Shown here one piece after another: positions 53,144-62,460 of a stretch of 64,000 nucleotides of DNA. Numbering within the stretch: the stretch's first letter is position 1; each line of letters begins with the position of its first letter. Location: contig NZ_WMID02000009.1 in assembly GCF_009711165.2 (NCBI RefSeq), forward strand, positions 1 to 64,000, read 5' to 3'. The translations under genes were made by a program, and so were the position numbers. The notes beneath the pieces were generated by a model. That model saw nothing but the letters and a program-made list of their open reading frames with translations, did no database searches and was not told the DNA's origin. The stretch is from Flavobacterium sp. MC2016-06 (GTDB lineage Bacteria > Bacteroidota > Bacteroidia > Flavobacteriales > Flavobacteriaceae).

Positions 53144-54223
53144 TTATTTTTTTGTGATAGTATACGTTGCGCTTGCAGGATATCCGTCACTTGCGGGATT
53201 AACATCATTTATTTTGAATGTGATTTCATAAGTGCCAGCTTCTCCTATATAATGAGCGCCTGAGTCATCTAGATAAGCAATTCCATCGGTACTGTTTTTA
53301 GAACCATAGTTGATTGTCCAGCTGTTATTCAATCTGAATTTTACATTTCCAGGAACGATAGTCGCAGTAACTTTCCACACTTTCAATTGATGATCGTATT
53401 CCATTGGTGTACTGTTGTCCCAGCCACCAGCAGTTCCGTCACCTACAATTCCCCAAGAATATGGAGCAGCAGTCCATTTTAAAGTATTTAAATTGACTTT
53501 TATTTGATAAGAACCTGCACCAGGAAGAGTAAAATCTGTATCACTCATGTTTTTCAAATCAGCATTTGTGTCGCCTGCGCCGTAAAATTGTGCCCAGTTT
53601 CTGGCTGTATTCAATTTAAATCCAGGACCAGCTCCCACAGGAAGTGTCATGTAACCTTGATAAACACCTTTTTGAATTGCAGTCAAAGCAGCAGCCGTTT
53701 CTATTGCCCAGCCTTGATAGCTTCCCGGCATATAAATTTCGCCAAAAACAACACTTTTTTCATAAGGAGTAACTGTTAGTGTAATAGGATCTGAATAGAT
53801 TTTACGATCCATAGCAGCTTCTACACGAACTACTAATTTGCCGGCAGCATCTGCTGGAAGTCCTAAATCAACAGCTATTTTATTTAAATCCTGACCTAAG
53901 AATGATTTACTTAGTACATCTTCGCCAACTTCAATTCGTTTGGCTTTCTGCCACGCAGTACTGCCGCTAGTATCACCAATTAAGTCAAATTGTACGGCAT
54001 AAGTAACAGGCGCAGCAATAGGAAATGTTACGGCAGGCCAAGAAAGAAGCAATACAGAGTCATCTGCTGTATCTTCTGTAAGTACTAATGTAGTCGATGA
54101 AGCTTGAATTTCTGATGGAAAACTTACAGCCTTTAAAGTTGTTAATTCGGCATCATTTTCACAGGATGTACCTAAAAAAAGAAAACTGCCTAATACGAAC
54201 AATTTATTTATATATTTTTTCAT
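53144..54223 (-). CDS. susE: SusE-type starch-binding lipoprotein
   Basis: 359 residues, lipobox FLGTSC (C21). N-terminal SusE domain (SSTTLVLTEDTADDSVLLLSW, with repeated beta strands), then two tandem starch-binding modules (about 155-245 with MPGSYQGWAI and 248-357 with VGDGTAGGWDNSTPM). This is the SusE/SusF layout, with fewer modules than SusF. It captures maltooligosaccharides at the surface. It starts 13 bases after susD. Confidence 0.92.
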   Translation of the reverse strand: MKKYINKLFVLGSFLFLGTSCENDAELTTLKAVSFPSEIQASSTTLVLTEDTADDSVLLLSWPAVTFPIAAPVTYAVQFDLIGDTSGSTAWQKAKRIEVGEDVLSKSFLGQDLNKIAVDLGLPADAAGKLVVRVEAAMDRKIYSDPITLTVTPYEKSVVFGEIYMPGSYQGWAIETAAALTAIQKGVYQGYMTLPVGAGPGFKLNTARNWAQFYGAGDTNADLKNMSDTDFTLPGAGSYQIKVNLNTLKWTAAPYSWGIVGDGTAGGWDNSTPMEYDHQLKVWKVTATIVPGNVKFRLNNSWTINYGSKNSTDGIAYLDDSGAHYIGEAGTYEITFKINDVNPASDGYPASATYTITKK

Positions 54224-54236
54224 GATAGTTTTGTTT

Positions 54237-55745
54237 TTAGTAACCTGGATTTTGTTTTAGTCCGTGGTTAGCATCTAATGCAGCGGTTGGAATTGGGAAC
54301 AATTTTCGGTAAGCAGGCGATACTGGTCTGAATTCGCTTGCTAATAAAAATTTATCAAAACGAATCATGTCTTGTCTTCTGTGACCTTCCCAGTTTAATT
54401 CAAATCCTCTTTCATTGTAAATATCATCAAGCGTTGGGTTTGATGCCAAAGCACTTAAACCAGCACGCTGTCTAATAGCGTCAATGAAAGGTTTTGCCAC
54501 AGCAGGATTCCCTAAACGAGCATTACATTCTGCCATCATCAAAATTACATCGGCATATCTGTAAATAGGAAAATCGTTAGAAGCGCCTCCGCCAGATCTT
54601 GGAGTTACAGGATAAAATTTAACATTACGAACTCCAGCCTGTGGTTCTGCCCCCGGATTGTCTAAAGAGGTAACGTCTAACGTATAATTGAAACCTCCCG
54701 GCTGTTCGCCCACTAAAAATTGTTTTCTGCGGATATCATTTGCATCATATTTTAGATAAAAATCTTTAGGAACAATAGTACCGTTCCAAGCGCTGTATCC
54801 AAATAACAATTGTCCATGAGGACCGTATAAACTACGTACTGCGTAAATGTTTCTTGAAACGACATCAAGAGTCGCATAAATTGGTAGAATCGTTTCATCA
54901 TCTGGAAGTACATCTCCAAACAATTCATAATATTTATTTCCCAGTGGATTTGAAGCATCAGGCGCACCAGAGTGAAGTGTGTAACCGCCTTCGCTGACTT
55001 TATTACAAGCCGCTAAACATTCTGTCCATTTAGCCTCTCCAGTATAAACCTGTGCATTTAAATACACTTTTGCTAACAAAGTATACCCTGCCCATTTATT
55101 AAATCTTCCGTAATAATTACCGCCTTTTGTACCAGAAAGCTGGTCGACATTCTCTGTCAATTCTTTTACAATAAAATCATAAACTACTTTACGGCTTGAC
55201 TGCGGAATTTTATCAACTGTAATATTATTGTCGGTATAAAAAGGAACATCTCCAAAATCATCAATCAATAAATAATAAAAGAAAGCTCGTAATACTTTAG
55301 CTTCGGCAATTTTAGAAGCTTCTGCGTTTGATTTTACTAATAAATCAACGGCTAAATTGGCGTTGAAAATTGATTTATATAACCAGTTCCAAGTATTGGT
55401 AATAATGAAATCTGTAGGCAGCCATTCGTGTTTGTGAAGACGGGCAAAATCTTGCTGCCAGTCACCTGTATTTCTATGCGGAATTACTTGTTCGTCAGAT
55501 GACATACAGTTCATGTCATACCAGCCGTTATCCGCTCCAGCGTAACCTACACCAGAAGCGCCTTCTCTAACAAAGTCTCCGGGAATTTGTGCATAAACAC
55601 TCGCAAGAGCAATATTTGCCCCTTCAGGAGTTCCGTAAAAGTCTTCTGCAGGATATTTGTCGTACACATTTTCGTTGATATCTGTACATCCAAAAAGTGA
55701 TAGGAAACATACGCTTCCAGTTATCAATATATTTTTAATTTTCAT
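54237..55745 (-). CDS. susD: SusD/RagB-type glycan-binding lipoprotein
   Basis: 502 residues, lipobox SLFGC. The family signature is seen in the TPR-like N-terminal half (EDFYGTPEGANIALASVYAQIPG) and in the C-terminal NDFPIYRYADVILMMAECNARLGNP, RAGLSALASNPTLDDIYNERGFELNWEGHRRQDMIRFDKF, ending LKQNPGY. It forms the lid on SusC. Eight bases separate it from susC. Confidence 0.96.
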   Translation of the reverse strand: MKIKNILITGSVCFLSLFGCTDINENVYDKYPAEDFYGTPEGANIALASVYAQIPGDFVREGASGVGYAGADNGWYDMNCMSSDEQVIPHRNTGDWQQDFARLHKHEWLPTDFIITNTWNWLYKSIFNANLAVDLLVKSNAEASKIAEAKVLRAFFYYLLIDDFGDVPFYTDNNITVDKIPQSSRKVVYDFIVKELTENVDQLSGTKGGNYYGRFNKWAGYTLLAKVYLNAQVYTGEAKWTECLAACNKVSEGGYTLHSGAPDASNPLGNKYYELFGDVLPDDETILPIYATLDVVSRNIYAVRSLYGPHGQLLFGYSAWNGTIVPKDFYLKYDANDIRRKQFLVGEQPGGFNYTLDVTSLDNPGAEPQAGVRNVKFYPVTPRSGGGASNDFPIYRYADVILMMAECNARLGNPAVAKPFIDAIRQRAGLSALASNPTLDDIYNERGFELNWEGHRRQDMIRFDKFLLASEFRPVSPAYRKLFPIPTAALDANHGLKQNPGY

Positions 55746-55753
55746 TTCTTTTA

Positions 55754-58700
55754 CTATTTAAATTTTACAGTCAAACCAAAAGCCACACTTCTAGTACGAG
55801 GATAAATTCCTTTATCGCCTCCAAAATTGTCATTAGGATCACCGCTTCCGCTTATGTTCAATTCTGGATCAAGACCTGAGTAATTTGTAATAAGCAGTAA
55901 ATTGTTTCCAGTAAGAGAAAGTCGAATAGAATCTACATATTTATCCGTAAAACGGAAAGAATATCCAGCAGTAACATTTTCTAAACGGATAAATGAACCG
56001 TCTTCCAACCATAAATCTGAACCGTATGGCGATGTATAAATTCCATCATCAACAGCACTTGCCAAAACATTAGATTTACCAATATTTTCAAGTCTGCTTA
56101 AATTAGAGCGTAAACCGTTGTAAATTTTATTTCCCCCAGAGCCTCTCCATAACATTGAGGCATCAAAATTTTTGTATTTATAAGAAGGGTTAAAAGCAAA
56201 CGTATAAGTTGGTAAAGCTGAACCTGCATAATAACGATCTGGGCTTTTAGCACCTTGATCAATTATACCATTTCCGTCACGATCCAATACGGTTTCAACG
56301 CCGTTTTCATTTTTACCTGTATGTTCTAAAATGTAAAAAGCACCCACTGGTTTTCCCTGTACTAAGAAAGAGTTTGCTGCTCCCCAGCCCACGTAATCTG
56401 TATTTAAAGGAACTCCATTAATACTGCCGCTCAAATTAAGTACTTCATTTTTCATGAAGGAAACATTTCCTGCCAATGTAAGTGTGCTGTTTTCTGTTTT
56501 AATGACATCATAAGCAAGAGCGACCTCTAAACCTTTGTTTGAAATACTTCCCACATTTGCCTTAATTTTGTTGTAAGGATAAGGAGGCTGCGGTACGGTA
56601 TAATCAAATAATAAATTGTCTGTTGTAGAAGTGTAAACATCTACACTACCTCTTAATCTGCTGTTTAAAAGTGCAAAATCAAGTCCGATATTGGTTTGTT
56701 TTTTAGTTTCCCATTTCAAGTCTGCATTTGCATTTTGAGTAATGTTGAAATTAGTGATAGGAGAACCTCCAAAATAAGTTATTCCAGCGCCGCCAACTAG
56801 TGATAAAGAGGTTTGCGGATAAAGTCCTTGCTGATTACCTGTTTCTCCATAACCAACTCTTAATTTAAGTTCGTTAAATAAATCTTCGGGCATAAAAGAC
56901 TCTTTGTTGATTTGCCAAGCTACAGAAGCCGATGGAAAATTCCCCCATTTGTTGTTAGCTCCAAATACCGAAGAACCATCGCGTCTGATACTTGCAGTAA
57001 GTAAATAACGATCTAATAAAGAGTAATTTAATCTTCCTAAATAAGAAACTAAAGTTCGGTCATTTTTATAAGAAGAAATATCATCTGCTCGTACTTTAGA
57101 CAAATCACCTAACTGAAGTGCATTGTAAGTTGTTTTATCATTTATAAAACCTCTTGTCTGCGCATAGTTACCTTGATAAGCCTGACTTTGCCATTCGTAT
57201 AAAGCTAATGCGTTAAAGCTGTGTATGCCAAAGGTTCTTTTGTAATTAAGACTAATGTTGGTTAATTTTTCATTTTGTCTTTCATTTTTGATGTTTGCAA
57301 AACCTTTTTGAGTAATAGCATCTGCCTGCGTAGATTCTGCCGGCATATAATATCCAATTGTTTTATTTGTTTTTCTCCAGCTTCCAAACCAGCTTGCAGT
57401 TAAACCTTTTGCTAAGTCTAAATCGGCTTTTAAGCTTCCAAATAAATTATCGTTTTGCGCTTCATTGGTAACAGTTTGCGCTGCAGCATAAGGGTTTAAG
57501 TATTGAAATACATTAGGATCTGTAAAATACGTTCCGTCAGTATTAAAAACAGGATCTGTAGGTCTTGCCAATAATGAATTTGTTATTAGGTTTGACATAT
57601 AAGATACGGTCCCAATATTTTGAATACTACTGGTTACATTGTTAACGCCAGTATTTAAATTAAAAGTCAATTTTAATTTATCATCAAGCGCCAATTGAGT
57701 AGCTTGAACACGCCCAATATATTTTTGATTGCTTGAATTAATTACAACACCATTTTGCAAAATAGCCGTTATAGACGCTCTGTAATTAAATTTATCCGTT
57801 CCGCCGCCAAAAGATAAAGTATGTGTTTGCGTGATTCCAGTTTGCGTTAAAAGCCCGTACCAATCTGTATTAGAACCATGATTTGCAGATGCAGGAACGC
57901 CAACACTTTGCGCAGTAGCCCACCATTCATCTGCATTTAACATGTCTAGCTTTTTTGGAATAAAATCTATAGAAGTAGACCCAATATATTCCATAGTAGT
58001 TTTTCCAGCTTTATTCTTTTTAGTCGTAACAATGATTACACCAGGCGCTCCTCTAGAGCCGTAAACAGCAGTAGCCGAAGCATCTTTTAAAACATCAATG
58101 CTTTCAATTTCACTTGGAGGAACTTGGTTTAATAAATCCATATTACCTTGTATTCCGTCTACCACAACCAAAGGATCATTTCCTCCAATTAATGAAGAAA
58201 TACCTCTAATACGTACGCTAGGTCCAGAACCTGGCTCGCTCCCAATTTGAGTAATGTTTACACCTGCAGCTTTTCCAGAAATCAATTGCAAAGGGTTTAC
58301 AATCGCGCCTTGATTCATATCTTTTGCAGCGATTGACGATACTGCTCCGGTAACATCTTTTCTAGCCGTTGAACCGTAACCTACAACAACAATTTCCTGC
58401 AGGTTTGTAGCATCTGGAAAAAGCTGCACATTAATTACTTTCTGGCTTGCAGTAATCTTTTTCTCCTGATAGCCGATAAAAGAAATAACAATGACAGAAG
58501 CACTGCTTTCAACCGTAATTTGATATTTACCATCAAAATCGGTAACAATACCATTTTTTGTTCCTTGTTCGGTTACCGAAGCTCCAGGTAGAGGCAGGCC
58601 ATTTTCGTCGGTAATAATTCCCGAAACGGTTTGCTTCTCGAATCTTATATTTTCGGTTTTAAGCTCGGGCTTTTTTAGGATAATCTGCGTGTCTCTAACT

Positions 58701-59023
58701 TTAAATTCAGTTGGAGTTCCTTTAAAAAGTTTGTCTAAAACAATGTTTATAGGCTGATCTTTTACAGAAATAGAAATCACTCGATCTAAGTCGATGTCAT
58801 TCAGTTTGTATATAAATCTGAAGTCGGTTTTCTGTTCAATCGTCTCAATAACCTTTTCGATTGTTGAATTGTTTAATTCTAGGGTAACTTTTGTTTTTTG
58901 GGCATAAGTATTACCTCTAATATTAAACATGGCGACCAAAATAAGTAGTGTAGTTAGTTTCAATTTTAGGTCATTTTGGAACACGCGGGATAGAAACCCG
59001 GTATTCTTTGATTTTTTTTTCAT
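55754..59023 (-). CDS. susC: SusC/RagA TonB-linked transporter with N-terminal signalling domain
   Basis: 1089 residues. Long N-terminus (KLTTLLILVAMFNIRGNTYAQ) followed by a secretin/TonB short N-terminal (STN) domain (about 45-118: NSTIEKVIETIEQKTDFRFIY and a second strand), a carboxypeptidase-regulatory-like domain (about 130-205: VSGIITDENGLPLPGASV), a plug with VVGYGSTARKDVTGAV and IRGISSLIGGNDPLVVVDG, and a barrel that ends PRTRSVAFGLTVKFK. The extra STN domain is the part that contacts FecR, which fits the adjacent FecR and sigma genes. It starts the sus operon. Confidence 0.97.
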   Translation of the reverse strand: MKKKSKNTGFLSRVFQNDLKLKLTTLLILVAMFNIRGNTYAQKTKVTLELNNSTIEKVIETIEQKTDFRFIYKLNDIDLDRVISISVKDQPINIVLDKLFKGTPTEFKVRDTQIILKKPELKTENIRFEKQTVSGIITDENGLPLPGASVTEQGTKNGIVTDFDGKYQITVESSASVIVISFIGYQEKKITASQKVINVQLFPDATNLQEIVVVGYGSTARKDVTGAVSSIAAKDMNQGAIVNPLQLISGKAAGVNITQIGSEPGSGPSVRIRGISSLIGGNDPLVVVDGIQGNMDLLNQVPPSEIESIDVLKDASATAVYGSRGAPGVIIVTTKKNKAGKTTMEYIGSTSIDFIPKKLDMLNADEWWATAQSVGVPASANHGSNTDWYGLLTQTGITQTHTLSFGGGTDKFNYRASITAILQNGVVINSSNQKYIGRVQATQLALDDKLKLTFNLNTGVNNVTSSIQNIGTVSYMSNLITNSLLARPTDPVFNTDGTYFTDPNVFQYLNPYAAAQTVTNEAQNDNLFGSLKADLDLAKGLTASWFGSWRKTNKTIGYYMPAESTQADAITQKGFANIKNERQNEKLTNISLNYKRTFGIHSFNALALYEWQSQAYQGNYAQTRGFINDKTTYNALQLGDLSKVRADDISSYKNDRTLVSYLGRLNYSLLDRYLLTASIRRDGSSVFGANNKWGNFPSASVAWQINKESFMPEDLFNELKLRVGYGETGNQQGLYPQTSLSLVGGAGITYFGGSPITNFNITQNANADLKWETKKQTNIGLDFALLNSRLRGSVDVYTSTTDNLLFDYTVPQPPYPYNKIKANVGSISNKGLEVALAYDVIKTENSTLTLAGNVSFMKNEVLNLSGSINGVPLNTDYVGWGAANSFLVQGKPVGAFYILEHTGKNENGVETVLDRDGNGIIDQGAKSPDRYYAGSALPTYTFAFNPSYKYKNFDASMLWRGSGGNKIYNGLRSNLSRLENIGKSNVLASAVDDGIYTSPYGSDLWLEDGSFIRLENVTAGYSFRFTDKYVDSIRLSLTGNNLLLITNYSGLDPELNISGSGDPNDNFGGDKGIYPRTRSVAFGLTVKFK

Positions 59024-59036
59024 AATTTTGTTAATT

Positions 59037-59109
59037 GATTGTAGTTAATTCGTTATATTCAATCACTTAGTTAATCGGAAATTGTTCGCAGCTCTTTCCG
59101 ATTTTTTTA
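59037..59109 (+). ncRNA. Candidate antisense sRNA upstream of susC
   Basis: On the plus strand, ATCGGAAA (59074-59081) pairs with TTTCCGAT (59095-59102) and is followed by TTTTTTT, which is a Rho-independent terminator, yet no + strand gene ends here. Upstream is TAATTTTG (59023-59030), which fits a -7 element, although the -33 is poor. A transcript of about 73 nt would be antisense to the susC leader. Bacteroides susC-type operons are known to carry such short antisense RNAs (DonS). The hairpin could alternatively be a leader structure of the susC mRNA. Confidence 0.4.
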
Positions 59110-59153
59110 TTTTAGTACTTTTTTATTCTCATTTTTCATCATAGTTTTAGTGG

Positions 59154-60338
59154 TTATTTAATTAGTATTTGATTGTTTTTTATCGTGTAATTAATGCCGT
59201 GTATGTCATTAAAATAGCTCATTACTTTTTCAATAGATTCTTCATTAAAGCTGGCATTGAATTTTTCTGCGGCCAATTTCTCATTTTTGTTTACAATTGT
59301 AACATTATAGCGTCTTTCAAGCTTGGTAATAATGTTTTTAAACGTCATATTTCTAAACGTCAGTCCGCCATTTATCCAAGAAGTATAAATATCTGTGATA
59401 ACTGCTTTGGTAAAAATCGATTCATTTGCTTTATTAAAGCTTCCTTTATAACCAGGTTTTAAAATCGTGTTTTTAGCAGCGTCAAACTCTTCATTCGCAG
59501 GATACATTCCCACAGATCCTTCAACCAAAACAACATCAGTAAGATCATCTTCAGGGTAATTAGATACATTAAAATGAGTTCCTAAAACGCGTACATTCAA
59601 TTCGTCGGCGTTTACAACAAAAGGGTGTTTTTTATCTTTCGCAACATCAAAAAAAGCTTCTCCATTTAAAAATACTTGACGATTTTCGCCTGCAATAAAT
59701 TTCACAGGATATTTTAATGTCGTTCCAGAATTTAGGTGAACAAGTGTTCCGTCTGATAATTGCAATTGAAATTTTTTACCGTACGGAATTTTAATAGTGT
59801 TATAAACCAGTTTTTCGGGATCAGATTCCATTTCATAAACCAATTTGTCTCCATTTTGATTTCCGATAATATTTCCTTTTTTATCTTTAACCTGACTAGA
59901 ATTATGTTCTGATATAATTTGAACATTTCCATCTTCTAATTGTAAAACAATGTCACTGCTTTTAAAGTCAAATGAAACTTCTTTTACTGTTTTATTAAAA
60001 ACTCCTTGTTTGTATGCCAATCCCACAGAGACTAAAACCAGAATAGAAGCCGCAATCGAAATGTATTTCTTGAAATTTGATTTCTTCGGATGGAGTTGAA
60101 TTACAGTTTTGTTTTCTTCTTTAGCAGAAGCCAAAATGTTTGCAAAAATAGAATCAGCAGTTTCTTGATTCATTTTTGGTATTTCATACAAAAGATTTTG
60201 CACTTCTTCTACAGACGGAAAATCATCTGTAAGTTTATTTTTTTTATAATAAGCAACAACTTCGTCTATTTCTTTAGGCGTGCATTGGTTTAAAACAAAC
60301 TTTTGTAAAAGACTTTTTATTTCAGAATTTGAATTCAT
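59154..60338 (-). CDS. FecR-family anti-sigma factor
   Basis: 394 residues. N-terminal cytoplasmic sigma-binding part (about 1-88), single membrane helix (YISIAASILVLVSVGLAYK, about 92-110), FecR domain (about 175-290: LPYGKKFQLQLSDGTLVHLNSGTTLKYP-type region) and a C-terminal domain that meets the STN domain of the transporter (about 320-394: TFKNIITKLERRYNVTIVN). It holds the sigma factor until SusC reports substrate. It lies 130 bases before susC and almost 400 after the sigma gene, with a terminator in between, so it has its own promoter. Confidence 0.94.
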   Translation of the reverse strand: MNSNSEIKSLLQKFVLNQCTPKEIDEVVAYYKKNKLTDDFPSVEEVQNLLYEIPKMNQETADSIFANILASAKEENKTVIQLHPKKSNFKKYISIAASILVLVSVGLAYKQGVFNKTVKEVSFDFKSSDIVLQLEDGNVQIISEHNSSQVKDKKGNIIGNQNGDKLVYEMESDPEKLVYNTIKIPYGKKFQLQLSDGTLVHLNSGTTLKYPVKFIAGENRQVFLNGEAFFDVAKDKKHPFVVNADELNVRVLGTHFNVSNYPEDDLTDVVLVEGSVGMYPANEEFDAAKNTILKPGYKGSFNKANESIFTKAVITDIYTSWINGGLTFRNMTFKNIITKLERRYNVTIVNKNEKLAAEKFNASFNEESIEKVMSYFNDIHGINYTIKNNQILIK

Positions 60339-60560
60339 TATGAATTGATTTTAGGACCGGTTCTGATATAATACAGATGAGAAGAAGTTGAGTACTACTC
60401 AAACGTTGTAATTTTTTTAATTTTAACATTTGAAAGTTTTTTTATTAATTCAAACTATTGATTATCAATGGTTTTTCTGGTAATTATTTTTCCCGAAGAT
60501 TGAAAGAATTTCAATAGATAAAATTTTTCATTTAGAAAAAAAGATCATTCATAAAGAAAA

Positions 60561-60647
60561 CATAGCCCATGGTTTCAACCATGGGAAACGAATTGTAGTA
60601 ATGTATTGTGATTATATTGTGTCCCATGGTTGAAACCATGGGCTATG
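60561..60647. repeat. Palindrome of palindromes
   Basis: Arms 60561-60585 and 60623-60647 are a perfect 25-bp inverted repeat with a 37-base spacer. Each arm contains the inner inverted repeat CCCATGG-TTTCAA-CCATGGG. The DNA can therefore form one long hairpin or two short ones. Between fecR and the sigma terminator; the rest of the 398-base gap (60339-60560) is A/T-rich without a clear promoter. Confidence 0.85.
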
Positions 60648-60680
60648 TTTAAATCTATTTGAATGATTTGAGAAGGATGC

Positions 60681-60712
60681 AAAAAAAAATCACTCTTTTC
60701 GGAGTGATTTTT
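60681..60712 (-). terminator. Terminator of the ECF sigma gene
   Basis: AAAATCACTC and GAGTGATTTT form a 10-bp stem; on the minus strand T9 follows. It isolates the sigma gene from fecR. Confidence 0.88.
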
Positions 60713-60736
60713 AATGGTTTATTATTGTGGTTTTGG

Positions 60737-61300
60737 TTAGATGATTTCATCATGTAAATGAAAAAAGACTCGCATAGTTTCTAAAGCTTTACTCATCTGA
60801 TTCCGGACTGTATTGATCGAAATTCCGAGTTCTTGGCTTATTTCTTCATACGTCATTCCTTTTTTTCGGGACATCTTAAAAATCTGCTTTCGTTTAGGAG
60901 GCAGTTGTCTTATGGCCTGTTTTCGGAGTTTTTTGCAATCGGCTTCCCGAATGGAATAATCTCCATATTCATGCGATTTTTGACTTTCGTAAAATACCGC
61001 TTCTTTTAGTTCAATATCATTTGCTGCTTTATTCAAGACATTAAAAGCTTGATTTCGAGCGATAGTAAAAATGTAAGCTTTAAAAGATTGTTCAATATTC
61101 AAGTTTTCGCGATGCTGCCAAACTTTCATAAAAACGTCTTGTACATTTTCTTCAGCTGCTTCTTTTGATTTTAAAAGACTAACACTATATCCATAAATAT
61201 CTTGGTAGTATAAATCAAAAAGTTTACGAAATGCTTTTTCGCAGTTGTTTTTGAGTTCACTTACCAATATTTTTTCGTTATAGTCGGTTGCTTCTAACAT
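60737..61300 (-). CDS. ECF-type RNA polymerase sigma factor (Bacteroidota FecI-like)
   Basis: 187 residues. Sigma region 2: AFRKLFDLYYQDIYGYSVSLL to VFMKVWQHRE, region 4: MTYEEISQELGISINTVRNQMSKALETM with the helix-turn-helix. This is the size and type that pairs with FecR/SusC in glycan-use loci. Its promoter has the housekeeping consensus (61379-61408), so basal supply is constitutive and activity is controlled by FecR at 59154-60338. Confidence 0.95.
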   Translation of the reverse strand: MLEATDYNEKILVSELKNNCEKAFRKLFDLYYQDIYGYSVSLLKSKEAAEENVQDVFMKVWQHRENLNIEQSFKAYIFTIARNQAFNVLNKAANDIELKEAVFYESQKSHEYGDYSIREADCKKLRKQAIRQLPPKRKQIFKMSRKKGMTYEEISQELGISINTVRNQMSKALETMRVFFHLHDEII

Positions 61301-61378
61301 TAATTTAATTAGTCTTTTTTTAGTTCTAATTATATTACACGATCATCAAAATGTGAAGTCTGATTTCTGACTTGGTAG

Positions 61379-61408
61379 CAAATATATAAAAATATTATTC
61401 TCAACAAA
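61379..61408 (-). promoter_or_regulatory. Primary sigma-factor promoter of the ECF sigma gene
   Basis: On the minus strand TTTG (61405-61408), 18 bases, TATATTTG (61379-61386), then C. The layout is the same as the tRNA-Asn promoter. The leader to the ATG is about 70 bases. Confidence 0.75.
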
Positions 61409-61603
61409 TTATATATAAAAAAACTTAATTCTAATTTTTTAGTAGTTATTTAAATGAATGACGCAAAAACACTGTAAAGACAGCATTAATCAAGTAAATG
61501 TATTTTTAACATTTGTTTATAAGTTGTATTATTTTCAATTTTAATTTTTGAGAATATTCTTATGTCTGTAAAAAACACAGCCTTTGCTTCAAAATGAAAC
61601 AAA

Positions 61604-61646
61604 TAAAAAATCCTTTTATCTTTATAGAATAAAAGATAAAAGGATT
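61604..61646 (-). terminator. Terminator of the ACT-domain gene
   Basis: AATCCTTTTATCTT (61609-61622) pairs with 61633-61646, loop of 10 bases; on the minus strand T6 follows. The rest of the gap 61301-61694 holds only the sigma promoter. Confidence 0.85.
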
Positions 61647-61694
61647 ATATGGGTATTTCGAAATCTCTAAAGGTTGATCAAATTAAAATTTTGA

Positions 61695-62351
61695 TTAGTT
61701 TTTAAGGTCTTTAATTACTTTAAAAGCAACATCAACTTGATCTTCTCCAACTAAAATAGTAAATTCATTTGATGTAGAAATTACTTCATTTATAATAATT
61801 CCTTCCCAAGCTAAACGCTGAAAAATGAAATAATAAATTCCTGGAACTACAATATTTTCTTTTGGTAATTTTACAGTTATAGATGCTAAATTGTCTAATT
61901 TCTGAATTAGTTTTTCACGCATAAAGTGTTTTTCTACTAAGTGATTTACACTGCTGCTTACTACAATATTGGTCTCATTTACACCACGAGAAGAGGTATA
62001 AAAAATATCAGATAATGCATTAATATCAGAAATTAAATCAGCTTGTTTGTTTAAAACAGTTTCAGAAGCGGCAAAAGTGTAGTCAGTTAGTTCAGAGCGA
62101 ACTGTAATCTCACCAATGTTTTTAATTACCTTATTGATTTTATGGTTTAATTTAAAATCTAATTCTTCTGTAAGTCGCTTTAAGGACATAACAACAGCGC
62201 CTTGTTTTACTTCTTTGCCAAATTCACTTTCTAATTCGTTCATAATATTTCGCGAAAGCGAAGTAAGATTAATAATTCCGAGTGATAATGCATTTAATAG
62301 AAAAGGCTTTGTTTTGATGTAGTTTTCTACAATCGAAGAAACGGTTTTCAT
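61695..62351 (-). CDS. Small ACT-domain protein (often labelled aspartate kinase)
   Basis: 218 residues from ATG 62351. The C-terminal half (about 140-218: LASITVKLPKENIVVPGIYYFIFQRLAWEGIIINEV) looks like an ACT-type amino-acid-binding domain as in the regulatory end of aspartate kinase, but the kinase domain with KFGG is absent. The N-terminal half is helical (IVENYIKTKPFLLNALSLGIINLTSLSRNIMNELE). It is probably a ligand sensor. A longer frame to 62546 exists but has a hydrophobic low-complexity N-terminus upstream of the promoter-like elements, so I take the inner start. Confidence 0.82.
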   Translation of the reverse strand: MKTVSSIVENYIKTKPFLLNALSLGIINLTSLSRNIMNELESEFGKEVKQGAVVMSLKRLTEELDFKLNHKINKVIKNIGEITVRSELTDYTFAASETVLNKQADLISDINALSDIFYTSSRGVNETNIVVSSSVNHLVEKHFMREKLIQKLDNLASITVKLPKENIVVPGIYYFIFQRLAWEGIIINEVISTSNEFTILVGEDQVDVAFKVIKDLKN

Positions 62352-62408
62352 AATTCTTTTTTTTTTGTAACGTAATTGGTTTGTTAGTTGCGATGTTATA
62401 AATCTCTG

Positions 62409-62440
62409 CAAATATAAATAAAAAAACAATTTGTTACAAA
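62409..62440 (-). promoter_or_regulatory. Promoter of the ACT-domain gene
   Basis: Minus strand TTTG (62437-62440), 20 bases, TATATTTG (62409-62416), then C. The leader is about 50 bases. It supports the start at 62351 rather than 62546. Confidence 0.6.
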
Positions 62441-62460
62441 TATAACAATAAAAAATTATG

